Below the pieces are notes generated by a model. That model had not been told where the DNA came from and did not search any database. It saw nothing but the letters and a program-made list of their open reading frames with translations. From Sphingomonas koreensis (GTDB lineage: Bacteria > Pseudomonadota > Alphaproteobacteria > Sphingomonadales > Sphingomonadaceae): a DNA stretch of 64,000 nucleotides. Within the stretch, counting starts at the first letter, position 1. Each line of letters opens with the position of its first letter. Made by a program: the position numbers and the translations under genes. Where the stretch lies: assembly GCF_002797435.1 (NCBI RefSeq), contig NZ_PGEN01000001.1, positions 930,001-994,000 of the forward strand, written 5' to 3'. Shown one piece after another: positions 18,840 to 28,296 of this stretch.

Positions 18840-20406
18840 CCGCGGAAACCGGGAAGACCGCGAAGACCGCGATCTCTCGCTCCGCTGGTCGGCGCGGCTC
18901 AGTCTCACGCCGCGCATCCTGGCGGTCAACATCTTCGCGCTGGCGATGCTGGCTGGCGGCTTCTTCTATCTCGACAGCTTCCGCGCGCGGATCATCGATG
19001 ACGAAGTCGAACAGGCAGGGCGCGAGGCGCGGCTGATCGCACAGGCGGTGGCGATGACCCCGCCCAACGATCGCACCGCGCTGATCCTGCGGGTCGCGAC
19101 CGAAGCGGGGCTGCGCATCCGTCTCTACGACCGTAGTGGCCGGGTGACGCTCGATACCCGCGCCCTGGGCCTCAACAATGTCGTGCTTCGCGACCCCGAC
19201 AAGGATCCATGGGGCCAGAGCGCCGCGCGCTTCCTCGATGCCGCGATCGATACCGTCGCCGGCGCAGATCGTGCACCGCAGTTCCGCGAACGCGCGCCGG
19301 ACAAGGGCATGGAGTGGCCCGATCTCGCGAGTGCGCTGCGCAGCGGGGAAGCGAGCGCAACCGTATGGCGCGCGCCTGACCGTACGCCGGTGATCACGGC
19401 CGCCGCGTCCTATGGCCCGGAAGGCGCGGTATTCACCACCGACAACGCGCGTGAGATCACTCAGCGCGTCCGTATCGAACGCTTCCGGCTGGCTGTTGTG
19501 CTGGCGGTCGCGATCGGCCTGTCGGTGTTTCTTTCGCTGTTCCTTGCGCGCACCATCGTCCGCCCGCTGCGCCGGCTCGCCCGCGCGGCGGTGCGGGTAC
19601 GGCTCGGGCGCGCACGCGAAGTGATCGTGCCGCGCCTGCCCGAGCGGCGCGACGAGATCGGCCATCTCGCGCGTTCGCTGTCGGACATGAGCCTGGCATT
19701 GCGCGCGCGCATCGATGCGACCGAGGCATTTGCGGCGGATCTGGCGCACGAGCTCAAGAACCCCCTCGCCTCGCTGCGTTCGGCCGTGGACGGACTCGCC
19801 AACGTTCGCGACCCCGAACTGCAGGAACGTCTGCTCGCCATCGTTCGAGACGATGTCCACCGGCTCGACCGGCTGATCAGCGACATTTCGGAGGCGTCGC
19901 GGCTCGACGCGCAATTGAGCCGCGCCAAGTTCGAACCCGTCGATGTCGCTGCGATGCTCGAAGGGCTGATTGCGCAGCGTAGCGATCGCGGCGTCGAGCG
20001 CGGCGTGCGGCTGCGCCTCGACCAGCCCGTACGCCCGGTCCCAAGGGTCATGGGCGAAGGCGCCCGGCTCGAACGGGTGTTCGAGAATCTGATCGACAAT
20101 GCGATCTCCTTCTCGCCGGAACAGGGGCTGGTGACGCTGTCGGCCGCATCGGACGGCGAGATGCTGGAGGTACGCGTCGAAGACGAAGGGCCGGGCGTTC
20201 CCGAAGAGGCGCGTGAAGCGGTGTTCCGCCGCTTCCACTCGGTCCGCCCAGACAGCGAGGCCTTTGGCCAACATTCGGGGCTGGGGCTTGCTATCGCCCG
20301 CACCATCGTTGAAGGCCATGGCGGTATGATCGGGGTCGAATCGCGGGAGGACCGGATGCGCGGCGCGCGTTTCGTCGTCCGTCTTCCGCTGGTGCAGCCG
20401 AACTAA
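18808..20406 (+). CDS. chvG: ChvG-type sensor histidine kinase
   Basis: About 532 residues. Layout: short cytoplasmic charged N-terminus, first membrane helix ([19 protein letters not shown]), periplasmic domain of about 185 residues, second helix ([20 protein letters not shown]), HAMP, and the kinase. The H-box [17 protein letters not shown] has the phospho-accepting histidine. The N-box [11 protein letters not shown] and G-boxes VEDEGPGVP and [10 protein letters not shown] are intact. The start is uncertain: ATG 18808 overlaps chvI by 32 bases, and the frame runs further upstream to 18715. Partner of the preceding response regulator. Confidence 0.92.
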   Translation: MAPATDSPTNSRGNREDREDRDLSLRWSARLSLTPRILAVNIFALAMLAGGFFYLDSFRARIIDDEVEQAGREARLIAQAVAMTPPNDRTALILRVATEAGLRIRLYDRSGRVTLDTRALGLNNVVLRDPDKDPWGQSAARFLDAAIDTVAGADRAPQFRERAPDKGMEWPDLASALRSGEASATVWRAPDRTPVITAAASYGPEGAVFTTDNAREITQRVRIERFRLAVVLAVAIGLSVFLSLFLARTIVRPLRRLARAAVRVRLGRAREVIVPRLPERRDEIGHLARSLSDMSLALRARIDATEAFAADLAHELKNPLASLRSAVDGLANVRDPELQERLLAIVRDDVHRLDRLISDISEASRLDAQLSRAKFEPVDVAAMLEGLIAQRSDRGVERGVRLRLDQPVRPVPRVMGEGARLERVFENLIDNAISFSPEQGLVTLSAASDGEMLEVRVEDEGPGVPEEAREAVFRRFHSVRPDSEAFGQHSGLGLAIARTIVEGHGGMIGVESREDRMRGARFVVRLPLVQPN

Positions 20407-20419
20407 CGGGGCGAAGCGA

Positions 20420-20860
20420 ATGGCCGTCATCTCCTCAGAAACGCTTCACGCCTCCTGCGTCGCCATCGGCGGGCGCGCGGTGCTGATCGAGGGCCGTTCG
20501 GGCGAAGGCAAGTCCGACCTCGCGCTACGCCTGATCGATCGCGGCGCCGTGCTGGTCTCCGACGACTATACGATCTGCACGCGCTCCAACGGCACGCTGC
20601 TCGGTGCGGCGCCGCCCAATATCGCGGGCAAGATCGAGGTGCGCGGGATCGGCGTGATCGACATGCCGCATGAGGACCGTCTACCGATCGCGTTGCTGAT
20701 CACCATTCTCGACAGCCCGCCGCGCATGCCGGAGGGGCCGAAGAAGCGCCGGATCGCCGGGATCGACATTCCCGAAGTCGCGCTCGCCGCGCTCGAGCCT
20801 TCGGCACCGGTGAAGGCCGAACTGGCATTGAAGCACATCGGCTGGACGCCCGCCCAGTGA
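20420..20860 (+). CDS. hprK: HPr kinase/phosphorylase, short C-terminal-domain form
   Basis: A 146-residue protein holding only the catalytic domain of HprK, as is usual in alphaproteobacteria. The P-loop GRSGEGKSDLALRLIDRG is followed by LVSDDYT and the signature region IEVRGIGVIDMP. It phosphorylates a serine of HPr and can reverse the reaction, so it ties PTS state to cell energy and, through ChvG/ChvI, to envelope control. It starts 14 bases after chvG and is followed 11 bases later by rapZ, consistent with one operon. Confidence 0.93.
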   Translation: MAVISSETLHASCVAIGGRAVLIEGRSGEGKSDLALRLIDRGAVLVSDDYTICTRSNGTLLGAAPPNIAGKIEVRGIGVIDMPHEDRLPIALLITILDSPPRMPEGPKKRRIAGIDIPEVALAALEPSAPVKAELALKHIGWTPAQ

Positions 20861-20870
20861 GCAGAGAGCA

Positions 20871-21791
20871 ATGAGCAAGCACAGGCCCAAACAGATCCTG
20901 CTCGTCACCGGCATGTCCGGCGCGGGCAAGTCGACGGTTCTCCGCACGCTGGAGGATCTGGGCTGGGAAGTGGTCGACAATCTCCCCATCCTCCTCCTCA
21001 ACCGGTTGCTCGACACCGAGCCGCCGGAGGGCAACGATGGCGACGATCGGCCGCTCGCGCTCGGTATCGGGGCGCGCACTCGCGGTTTCGATGCCGACAG
21101 CGTCGTGCGCCGGATCAAGAAGCTGCGCGACCACCGCGGCTACGATATCGGAACGCTCTACCTCGATTGTGCCGGTGCCGAGCTCGAGCGCCGCTATAAC
21201 GAGACGCGCCGCCGTCATCCGCTGGCCCAGGACCGGCCCGCCGGCCATGGCATCGCCCGCGAGCGCGAACTGCTGGAGCCGTTGCGGCGCTGGGCGAACC
21301 GCCTGATCGACACCAGCACCATGTCCGCCAACGAGCTGGCGCAGAAGATTCGCGCCACCTTCTCGGGCGAGGGGTTGGGCGAGCCGACACTGTCGGTGAT
21401 GTCGTTCGGCTTCGCGCGCGGCATTCCGGCCAATGCCGATCTGGTCTTCGACATGCGCTTCCTGCGCAATCCGCATTGGATCGATTCGCTTCGTCCGGGT
21501 ACCGGCAAGGACCGCGACGTCGCCGATTATGTCATCGGCGACCCTGCCTATGCCGATGCGCTCGCCCGCATCGAAGGGCTGCTCGAAACGCTGATTCCGC
21601 GCTACCGCGCCGAGGGAAAATCCTATGTTACCATCGCGTTCGGGTGCACCGGCGGGCGGCACCGATCGGTCCATGTTGCCGAACGGGTGGCCGCACGGTT
21701 GCGCGACGCGGGATTTTCGCCCACGGTGACGCATCGTGACTTGCAGACCGCACCGCAGGACTCGTTAGAAGGCCCGCCGGCTGCAAGATGA
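20871..21791 (+). CDS. rapZ: RapZ family RNase adapter / nucleotide-binding protein
   Basis: A 306-residue P-loop protein. It has the Walker A motif VTGMSGAGKSTVLRTLEDLGW, VVDNLPILLLN, the central LYLDCAGAELERRYNETRRRHPL, and the C-terminal signature FGCTGGRHRSVHVAERV. In enterobacteria RapZ recruits RNase E to a small RNA that controls glucosamine-6-phosphate synthase. In alphaproteobacteria the family sits beside hprK and PTS genes as here, but its role is less clear. The length is slightly above the usual 285, mostly from the KHRPKQ start and C-terminal end. Confidence 0.94.
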   Translation: MSKHRPKQILLVTGMSGAGKSTVLRTLEDLGWEVVDNLPILLLNRLLDTEPPEGNDGDDRPLALGIGARTRGFDADSVVRRIKKLRDHRGYDIGTLYLDCAGAELERRYNETRRRHPLAQDRPAGHGIARERELLEPLRRWANRLIDTSTMSANELAQKIRATFSGEGLGEPTLSVMSFGFARGIPANADLVFDMRFLRNPHWIDSLRPGTGKDRDVADYVIGDPAYADALARIEGLLETLIPRYRAEGKSYVTIAFGCTGGRHRSVHVAERVAARLRDAGFSPTVTHRDLQTAPQDSLEGPPAAR

Positions 21792-21813
21792 ACCGCATGG
21801 GACGCAATTTGGA

Positions 21814-22221
21814 ATGATCGGTCTGGTACTCGTGACGCATGGGCGGCTCGCGGAGGAGTTCGTCGTCGCGATGGAGCATGTGGTGGGCAAGCAAGAGCGA
21901 ATTGCTACCATCTCGATTGGCCCCGAGGACGATATGGAGGGCCGCCGGTCCGATATCGCCGCGGCGATCACCGAGGTGGACGCCGGTCGCGGCGTGATCG
22001 TGCTGACCGACCTGTTCGGCGGAACGCCGTCCAATCTCGCCATCTCGCTGATGGAGGCGGGCCGGGTCGAGGTGATCGCGGGCATCAACCTGCCCATGCT
22101 GATTCGCCTTGGCGGCGCACGCAAGACGATGAAGGTCACCGAAGCCGTCGCCGCCGCGCGTGAGGCCGGCCGCAAGTACATCACCGTCGCATCCGAAGTG
22201 CTCGGGGAGGCTGCCGCTTGA
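21814..22221 (+). CDS. PTS EIIA component, mannose (EIIA-Man) type
   Basis: A 135-residue single-domain EIIA-Man. It starts MIGLVLVTHGRLAEEFVVAMEHVVG, with the phospho-accepting histidine at residue 10, and has DLFGGTPSNLAISLM with the family's conserved GGTPxN. No EIIB, EIIC or EIID genes are nearby, so it does not import sugar here. It belongs to the regulatory nitrogen-type PTS and would receive phosphate from HPr. The HPr gene overlaps its stop codon by 4 bases (TTGA). Confidence 0.93.
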   Translation: MIGLVLVTHGRLAEEFVVAMEHVVGKQERIATISIGPEDDMEGRRSDIAAAITEVDAGRGVIVLTDLFGGTPSNLAISLMEAGRVEVIAGINLPMLIRLGGARKTMKVTEAVAAAREAGRKYITVASEVLGEAAA

Positions 22222-22490
22222 GTCGCGTCAGCCGGACCGTCCTGATCGGCAACCGCCGCGGCCTGCACGCCCGTGCCAGCGCCAAGTTCGTTACCCTGGC
22301 CTCGTCCCAGCCGGTCGAGCTGACCGTCGAGAAGGACGGCAATTCGGTGACCGGCACGTCGATCATGGGCCTGATGATGCTCGGCGCCGCGATGGGCGAC
22401 ACGATCACGATCAGCGCCGCGGGCGACGGCGCCGAGGATGCCGTGCTCAAGCTCGTCGGACTGGTCGAGGATCGCTTCGGCGAAGACTGA
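22218..22490 (+). CDS. ptsH: phosphocarrier protein HPr
   Basis: A 90-residue HPr. The phospho-histidine is in NRRGLHARASAKFV and the regulatory serine, target of HprK, is in TSIMGLMML. The start is a TTG at 22218 that shares bases with the stop of the EIIA gene, so translation is probably coupled. The next gene starts at the stop of this one (TGATG). No enzyme I gene (ptsP or ptsI) is in the window, so the phosphate donor must be encoded elsewhere. Confidence 0.94.
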   Translation: MSRVSRTVLIGNRRGLHARASAKFVTLASSQPVELTVEKDGNSVTGTSIMGLMMLGAAMGDTITISAAGDGAEDAVLKLVGLVEDRFGED

Positions 22491-23293
22491 TGCGCGAGAT
22501 TACCGCCTTCTCCAACCCGCTGGTCAAGCGGGTGCGCAGCCTGCGCGACAAGAAGCACCGCCGCGACGAGGGCCTGTTCCTGGCCGAGGGTCTTCGCATC
22601 CTGACCGAGGCGCGCGAAGCCGGTCACCTTCCCGAATACCTCTTCTTCGCCAAGGGACACGACACCCATCCGCTTGCGGGCGAGCTGATCGCCGCGACCG
22701 AGGCAGCGGGTGGCGAGGTCATTTCTACCGACAGCGACATCCTCTCCAAGCTTTCGGGCAAGGACAATCCGGGCGCAGTCGTCGGCGTCTATCGCGAGCT
22801 GTCCACCGATCTTGCCCGGCTCGACCGCAATGCCGCTCAGATCTGGCTGGTCGCCGAGCGGCTGCGCGATCCGGGCAATCTCGGCACCATCCTGCGTACC
22901 GCCGATGCGGTGGGCGCAGGCGGCCTCATCCTGGTCGATGAGTGCGTCGATCCCTTCTCGGTGGAAGCGGTGCGCGCCAGCATGGGGGCGCTGTTCACGA
23001 TCCCCCTCGCGCGCGCACCCTGGGACGAATTCCACAGCTGGCTGCGTGCCGGACCGGGACAACTGGTCGGCCTCGCGCTCGAAGGTGCGGTCGATTATCG
23101 CGCGCCGGATTTTTCCGCGCCGGTCTTTCTGTTCACCGGCAACGAGGCGCAGGGCCTGCCCCCCGCCTATGCCGCCGCGTGCGACGTTCGCGTCAAAATA
23201 CCCATGCTGGGCAAGGCAGATAGCCTCAATGCCGCGGTGGCGACCGCGGTGATGGCCTATACGGTGCTAGACCGGATGCGCCCCTTCTCCTGA
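22490..23293 (+). CDS. TrmH/SpoU family RNA 2'-O-methyltransferase
   Basis: A 267-residue SPOUT enzyme. The N-terminal substrate-binding part starts REITAFSNPLVKRVRSLRDKKHRRDEGLFLAEG. The knotted catalytic domain shows RDPGNLGTILRTADAVGAGG (motif 1), LFTGNEAQGLP (motif 2) and VKIPMLGKADSLNAAVATAV (motif 3). It methylates a ribose 2'-OH in rRNA or tRNA; the exact target (RlmB, TsnR or other) cannot be assigned. It begins at the stop of ptsH (TGATG overlap), so it is translated as part of the PTS message. Confidence 0.9.
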   Translation: MREITAFSNPLVKRVRSLRDKKHRRDEGLFLAEGLRILTEAREAGHLPEYLFFAKGHDTHPLAGELIAATEAAGGEVISTDSDILSKLSGKDNPGAVVGVYRELSTDLARLDRNAAQIWLVAERLRDPGNLGTILRTADAVGAGGLILVDECVDPFSVEAVRASMGALFTIPLARAPWDEFHSWLRAGPGQLVGLALEGAVDYRAPDFSAPVFLFTGNEAQGLPPAYAAACDVRVKIPMLGKADSLNAAVATAVMAYTVLDRMRPFS

Positions 23294-23302
23294 CCCCGGG
23301 CT

Positions 23303-23320
23303 TGTTGCAGTTTTGCAACA
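23303..23320. other. short perfect hairpin after the RNA methyltransferase gene
   Basis: TGTTGCA (23303-23309), loop GTTT, TGCAACA (23314-23320): a 7-bp perfect stem 10 bases after the methyltransferase stop and about 80 bases before the small zinc-ribbon gene. There is no T tract behind it, so it is a weak terminator at best. The AT-containing palindrome TTGCAgttTTGCAA could equally be an operator for the downstream gene. Confidence 0.35.
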
Positions 23321-23399
23321 GGGCCGATCCCATTTCGGAACGCGCTTGGAACAAATGCCGATTCCGGGCGTCGAACCGGTGCAATTTGGAGACGAAGCG

Positions 23400-23627
23400 A
23401 TGTACTACGACACCGACGCCTTCACCGCCGCGCAAAGCGGTTACCGGATCGCCTTCCGTCCGGGTGAACGAAACTACTGCCCCGGCTGCGGCCAGTCGCA
23501 CTGGACGGTCGGGCGGATGACCGCGGAATGCGCCTTCTGCGCCACGGCCCTCCCGATCAATACGGGCGGCACCTTCGGCGCCGGCCTTTTCCACAACAGC
23601 GCCAAGGCCGAACAGCTCGCCGCCTGA
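23400..23627 (+). CDS. small zinc-ribbon protein
   Basis: A 75-residue protein with two CxxC pairs, NYCPGCGQSHW and ECAFCAT, about 18 residues apart, which should bind one zinc ion. The rest (MYYDTDAFTAAQSGYRIAF and INTGGTFGAGLF) is short and polar. The start at 23400 has GGAGA about 7 bases upstream; in-frame ATG 23355 and the open frame from 23313 are alternatives. Function unknown; such proteins often bind nucleic acid or other proteins. It is 62 bases before cysS. Confidence 0.72.
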   Translation: MYYDTDAFTAAQSGYRIAFRPGERNYCPGCGQSHWTVGRMTAECAFCATALPINTGGTFGAGLFHNSAKAEQLAA

Positions 23628-23689
23628 TCGCGCGCCTCGACGCGCGCAGGCGGTTTGACCCCCGCCGCAGCCGCGCTACATGCGCCTGC

Positions 23690-25120
23690 ATGACTGGCGC
23701 CACGCTCACTCTCTACAATTCGCTGACCCGTTCGCTCGAGCCCTTCGCGCCGATCGATCCTGCCAAGGGCGTGCGCGTCTATTCGTGCGGCCCCACCGTC
23801 TACAGCGATCCGCATCTCGGCAATCTGCGCGCCTATGTCTTCACCGACACGCTCAGCCGGGTGCTGCGCTGGAAGGGCTACCCCCTCACTCATGTGCTCA
23901 ACATCACCGACGTCGGCCACCTGACGTCCGACGCCGATGAGGGCGAGGACAAGATGGAGGCCGCGGCGAAGAAGCGGGGGATGAGCGCGTGGGATATCTC
24001 GCGCCATTATGCCGATGTGTTCCGCCGCAATCTGCGCGACCTCAACATCCGCACCCCCGATCACATGCCGCTGGCGACCGACTATGTCGCCAAGATGATC
24101 GAGTTCGCGAAGGGCTTTGCCGACGCCAATTGCTACCAGCTCGACTCCGGCCTCTATTTCGACAGCAGCACCGTGCCCGACTACGGCAAGCTCTCCGGCG
24201 GGCAGGACGATGCCGGCGAAGGGCGGATCGAGAGCGTCGAGGGCAAACGGCACCCGCAGGACTTCGCGATCTGGCGCACCACCCCTCCCGGCGAGACGCG
24301 CCAGATGGAGTGGGATTCGCCCTGGGGCCGCGGCGCGCCGGGCTGGCACCTCGAATGTTCGGTGATGAGCGCCGAGCTGCTCGGCCTGCCCTTCGACATC
24401 CATACCGGCGGGATCGACCATCGCGAGATCCACCACGTCAACGAGATCGCGCAGAACCAGGCGCATTGCCGCTGCGGCGATTCCGGCGCGCGGGTGTGGA
24501 TGCACAACAACTTCCTGGTCGACCGCGGCGGCAAGATGTCGAAGTCGAAGGGCGGCATCGCCACGCTCGATGCACTGGTGGCAAAGGGCGTGCACCCGCT
24601 CGCCTATCGCCTGATGTGCCTGTCCGCGCATTATCGCAGCGAGCTGGAGTTCAGCGGCGAGAATCTGATGGCGGCGCTCGTCCGCCTGCGCCGCCTCGTC
24701 CTCGCCGCGGAGAAGTTCCGTGCCGCCGAGGGCAAGGGTGGCGGCAATGCCGCGAGCTATCTCGAACGGCTCGACGCAGCAGTCTCTGACGACCTGAACA
24801 CGCCCAAGGCGCTGCCGGTGCTGGAGGAACTGCTCGCCGACAAGCAATTGGGACAGGAAGCACGGCTGATGACGCTGGCGCAGTTTGACACCGCGCTCGG
24901 CCTCAACCTGCTCGACCTCGGCCGCGCCGACCTGCGCGTACGTCCGGCCGATGCGTTGGTGACCGAGGCGGAGATCGAAACCCGCCTCGCCCAGCGCAAG
25001 GACGCGCGCGCCGCCAAGGACTTCGCGCGCGCCGACGCGATCCGCGACGAGCTGCTCGGCGCCGGAGTCGAGGTGATGGACGGCGATCCGCTGGGCTGGG
25101 ACTGGAAGGTCGAGCTTTAG
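23690..25120 (+). CDS. cysS: cysteinyl-tRNA synthetase
   Basis: A 476-residue class I synthetase that charges tRNA-Cys. The N-terminal CGPTVYSDPHLGNLRAYV carries the zinc-binding cysteine and a HIGH variant (HLGN). GWHLECS and HTGGIDHREIHHVNEIAQ hold the further zinc ligands. KMSKSKGG is the second ATP motif near residue 283. The C-terminal helical anticodon domain ends with RADAIRDELLGAGVEVMDGDPLGWDW. The frame is open from 23528, but the start at 23690 is the natural N-terminus. A hairpin spans the stop codon. Confidence 0.96.
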   Translation: MTGATLTLYNSLTRSLEPFAPIDPAKGVRVYSCGPTVYSDPHLGNLRAYVFTDTLSRVLRWKGYPLTHVLNITDVGHLTSDADEGEDKMEAAAKKRGMSAWDISRHYADVFRRNLRDLNIRTPDHMPLATDYVAKMIEFAKGFADANCYQLDSGLYFDSSTVPDYGKLSGGQDDAGEGRIESVEGKRHPQDFAIWRTTPPGETRQMEWDSPWGRGAPGWHLECSVMSAELLGLPFDIHTGGIDHREIHHVNEIAQNQAHCRCGDSGARVWMHNNFLVDRGGKMSKSKGGIATLDALVAKGVHPLAYRLMCLSAHYRSELEFSGENLMAALVRLRRLVLAAEKFRAAEGKGGGNAASYLERLDAAVSDDLNTPKALPVLEELLADKQLGQEARLMTLAQFDTALGLNLLDLGRADLRVRPADALVTEAEIETRLAQRKDARAAKDFARADAIRDELLGAGVEVMDGDPLGWDWKVEL

Positions 25121-25128
25121 GCTCGACC
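25108..25128. terminator. bidirectional terminator-like hairpin between cysS and the DUF1501 gene
   Basis: GGTCGAGC (25108-25115), loop TTTAG and GCTCGACC (25121-25128) form a perfect 8-bp stem whose loop holds the cysS stop codon. It fills the 9-base gap between the convergent genes, a usual place for a shared terminator. No strong T run follows on either side. Confidence 0.5.
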
Positions 25129-25129
25129 G

Positions 25130-26500
25130 TCAAACGAAGCCCAGGTTCCGCGTCGAATAGTTGCCGATGTTGGGCAGCACCGTCGACAGGTTCGAATCGC
25201 TCACGCCGAACCAGCTCGCCAACGTCGCAGCATATTGATCGACCGAGATCGTCGGCAGCAGCCGCCCCTGCCCGACATCGTCGGGCGTGTTGTGCCCGAT
25301 CGCGGGCGGCGTGCCGTAGATGCGCTGGCCGTTCACCGCGCCGCCCACAACGAAATGCGTCGCCCCCCAGCCATGGTCGGACCCGTCATCATTCTGGGTC
25401 AGCGTGCGGCCGAAGTCCGATGCGGTGAACGCCGTTACCTTGTCCGCCACGCCCAGCGCCGCGGTAGTATCGTAAAAGGCGCGCATCGCCGCGGCCACCC
25501 GGCCGATCTGGGTCGGATGATCGCGCACGAGGAAGTCGTGCATGTCGAACCCGCCGAGCGAAACGAAGAACACCTGCCGCTTCGCCCCCAGCTCCTGCGA
25601 GACCGAGATCATCCGCGCGACGATCCTGAGCTGGTCTGCCAGACTGTTGCCGGTGGGAAACAGCGGGAAATTCGACGCCGGCGCACTGCCCAGCGCCCCG
25701 TTGACCTGTGCGTAGAGATCGAGCGCACGCTTCGAGATCGCCGCATGCTCATTCTCGATCAGATGCGTCCGCGCCCCACCCATCAGCGACCGCAGCGCGC
25801 TTGCCGCAGCGGATGAGCCGTAGAGCGTCGAGGCGTTGTTGATCAGCGGCGTCGGCCCGTTGGTGCCAGTGACATACTGGATCGAGCTGCGGCCGGAGAG
25901 ATAGACTGCGTTGCCCGACGCGCTGATGCAGGTCAGCGCCGCGCTGCCGTTGCCGCTCTGGAGCAGGTCGCCGATCCGCCCGCCCCAGCCGGAGGTGGCA
26001 CCCTCGGCGCTGGAGGCCTGCCAATAGCTTTGCTGGTCATTGTGGCTGAACAGCTTGGGCGGCAGCGCCACGCTGTTCGCCTGATACTGCGCCTTGGTCG
26101 TTGGCCGCACCAGCGTCCCGACATTCAGCACCACCGCCATCTTGCCCGCGTCGAACAGCGGCAGCAGCGGCGCCATCGTCGGCGCCAGCGCATATTGCCG
26201 CCCGCCCAGCGAATTCAACGGATTGAGCGCGGTCGCCGTCAGCGCATCGCGGAGGTGAGCGAGCCCCGGCCGGGCGGTCGTGTAGAGCGCGTGGCTCGCC
26301 GCGTCATAGGGCGGCAGCGTATTGGCATAGTCGTTGCCGCCATAAAGGAAGACGCAGACCAGCGCCTTATAATCGCTTGCCACGCTGGCAGAGGCTTCCC
26401 CGATCGCCGCAAGCTGGGTGACGAACGGTGCCGCGCCGCCCGCAATGCCGAGCGAGGCACCGCGGCGGAGAAAGGCGCGGCGGGATTGATCGGTATCCAT
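25130..26500 (-). CDS. DUF1501 domain protein, Tat-exported
   Basis: A 456-residue protein whose start, DQSRRAFLRRGASLGIAGGAA, is a twin-arginine signal. The mature part matches DUF1501, a relative of the sulfatase/alkaline-phosphatase fold: FLYGGNDYANTLPPYD near residue 50, FVSLGGFDMHD near 290, and a C-terminal TASDFGRTLTQNDDGSDHGWG and FVVGGAVNG. The histidines and aspartates in the last motifs suggest metal binding, but no activity is established. It lies 11 bases after the DUF1800 gene, with which it is almost always paired. Confidence 0.92.
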   Translation of the reverse strand: MDTDQSRRAFLRRGASLGIAGGAAPFVTQLAAIGEASASVASDYKALVCVFLYGGNDYANTLPPYDAASHALYTTARPGLAHLRDALTATALNPLNSLGGRQYALAPTMAPLLPLFDAGKMAVVLNVGTLVRPTTKAQYQANSVALPPKLFSHNDQQSYWQASSAEGATSGWGGRIGDLLQSGNGSAALTCISASGNAVYLSGRSSIQYVTGTNGPTPLINNASTLYGSSAAASALRSLMGGARTHLIENEHAAISKRALDLYAQVNGALGSAPASNFPLFPTGNSLADQLRIVARMISVSQELGAKRQVFFVSLGGFDMHDFLVRDHPTQIGRVAAAMRAFYDTTAALGVADKVTAFTASDFGRTLTQNDDGSDHGWGATHFVVGGAVNGQRIYGTPPAIGHNTPDDVGQGRLLPTISVDQYAATLASWFGVSDSNLSTVLPNIGNYSTRNLGFV

Positions 26501-26511
26501 CGTCCCGCCCC

Positions 26512-28209
26512 TCACTTCTGCGCCAGATATTCGGGCGCGGCCATCGTCAGCAGCAGCGCCATCGCGATCCGGTTGTTGCTATTGGTCGAGCTGTCGACCG
26601 CGGTCTTGATCTGAGCGACCGTCGCCGTGCTCAGCTGTCCCGCGGCGAGCACCAGGTTGATCCGATCGATCAGCGCCTGGCTGTCCGCGGCGATCGCCGT
26701 CAGCTCGGCGTAGCTGCTCTTGAGGTCACCCAGCCCGTTGTTCACCACCGACTGCATGTAGTTTACATAGCCGACGACGCTGATCTCGTTGGTGATCTGG
26801 AACTCGGGCGCCACCAGCCCGCCGCTCGCAAAGCCGCTATTGGGCGGCGTATAGCCCGGTCGGAAGAAGTTGAAGACCGATGGGCTGCGCCCCATCGACT
26901 GCGCCAGCCGGTTGATCGAGCTGCTGGTGTCGCCGATCGTCCAGTTTCCGCTCACCGACGCCGCGCCGAACCCGCGCGCCCAGCCGGTGAAGCGCATCAC
27001 CGGCTCGCGCAACTTGCCCGCGCTGGTGCCCGACGGAGCGGCGCGCGCCTCGTCGTCGAGCAGGATGGCGCGGATCACCGCCTGCATGTCGCCGCGCACC
27101 CCCGATCCGTTGTCGGCGAACTTCGCGGCAACGCGACCGACATAGGCGGGCGTCGGATTGCTGGTGACGAGCCGCTGGATCAGCTGCTTCGACACGAACG
27201 GCGCGACATTGGGATGCGCAAAGATCGTGTCCAGCGCCTGTTTGACCGCATCCATCCCCGCCGTTCCCGCAGCAACGGTCGTGCCGAGGAACGTCGATGC
27301 CCCCGTCTCGTGCGTGTTCGCATTGACGATCAGCGGCCGACGATAGCGGTCCGGGGTCGTATTGTCCGTCGAGTCGAGCGTGAGGCCCGTGAACACCCGT
27401 GCCAAGCCCGAGACATCGGCCGGGGTATAGGTTTCGACCGGTGCGCCCCCCGACGTCACCACCGTCCCGTCCATGTTGAGCCGGTGGAGCCCGATGGTGA
27501 AGAGCTGCATCAGCTCGCGCGCATAATTCTCGTCGGGCACCGATCCGGTCGTCGCATTCGCCTTGCGATTGCCGAGAAAGGTCAGGAACGAGGCCATCGC
27601 CGCGTTGGTGGTGATCTTCTCAAGGATCGTCCGGAAATTCCCGAACGCATTGTCGAGCAGCACGTCGACATAGGCCGCCATCGCGAACTGCCGCCAGCTC
27701 AGGTTCACGCCGGAAATGCCGACGACCAGCACTTCGAGCAGCGCCATGCCGACGCGCTGGCGCAGCTGGTCGCCCGCGCCGATCAGCTGGCTCCACATCA
27801 CGTTGTCGAAGCCGGCCTCGCCGTTGATGTTGGCGACGTCGTTATAGCCCTTCGACACCAGCCAGTCCCAATGGGTGGTGCCGCGCGGCTTGGCGAACTC
27901 GGCGGTGATCCAGCCGGCATAGCCGCGCGCCTGCACATCGGCGATATCCGCGCTGGTCGCCCCCATCGTCGCCTGCGCAAGGAACCGGCTCGCCTGAACC
28001 GCGGTGGGTGGCGGCGCGGGCGTCGGCGATGGCGTGCCGGTCGGCGGCGTGGTGACGACACCCCCGCTCCCGCCTCCACCCGAATCACAGGCTGCCAATG
28101 CCAGCGCCAGCACACTGACGCCGCCCGGCGCCACACCGAAAGCAGACGGCTCGACCGCTTCGACGCCGTCAATTTCAGCCTCGGCGAGTGGCACTTCCAG
28201 ATTGTCCAT
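26512..28209 (-). CDS. DUF1800 domain protein, exported
   Basis: About 565 residues. A hydrophobic start region (SVLALALAACDSGGGG) looks like a lipoprotein or Sec signal, followed by a Pro/Thr-rich linker and the DUF1800 domain: ASRFLAQATMGAT, WITAEFAKP, a central ENYARELMQLFTIGLHRLN, and a final ALLLTMAAPEYLAQK. The ATG at 28209 has a GGGGA site close upstream; in-frame starts at 28257 (ATG) and 28263 (GTG) are also possible. DUF1800-DUF1501 pairs are widespread, co-transcribed and uncharacterised. Confidence 0.9.
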   Translation of the reverse strand: MDNLEVPLAEAEIDGVEAVEPSAFGVAPGGVSVLALALAACDSGGGGSGGVVTTPPTGTPSPTPAPPPTAVQASRFLAQATMGATSADIADVQARGYAGWITAEFAKPRGTTHWDWLVSKGYNDVANINGEAGFDNVMWSQLIGAGDQLRQRVGMALLEVLVVGISGVNLSWRQFAMAAYVDVLLDNAFGNFRTILEKITTNAAMASFLTFLGNRKANATTGSVPDENYARELMQLFTIGLHRLNMDGTVVTSGGAPVETYTPADVSGLARVFTGLTLDSTDNTTPDRYRRPLIVNANTHETGASTFLGTTVAAGTAGMDAVKQALDTIFAHPNVAPFVSKQLIQRLVTSNPTPAYVGRVAAKFADNGSGVRGDMQAVIRAILLDDEARAAPSGTSAGKLREPVMRFTGWARGFGAASVSGNWTIGDTSSSINRLAQSMGRSPSVFNFFRPGYTPPNSGFASGGLVAPEFQITNEISVVGYVNYMQSVVNNGLGDLKSSYAELTAIAADSQALIDRINLVLAAGQLSTATVAQIKTAVDSSTNSNNRIAMALLLTMAAPEYLAQK

Positions 28210-28296
28210 GAGGTCCCCGCGCACGGGCGCGCCGCCCGCATCCGCTATGTCTCGCATTTCCACGCTCTCGGCCAGCCGTAAACAGTATCAACTTGT

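Noticed and set aside
18745..20430. 561-residue open frame antisense to chvG
   Set aside because: chvG has all kinase motifs; the antisense frame has only GC-driven composition.
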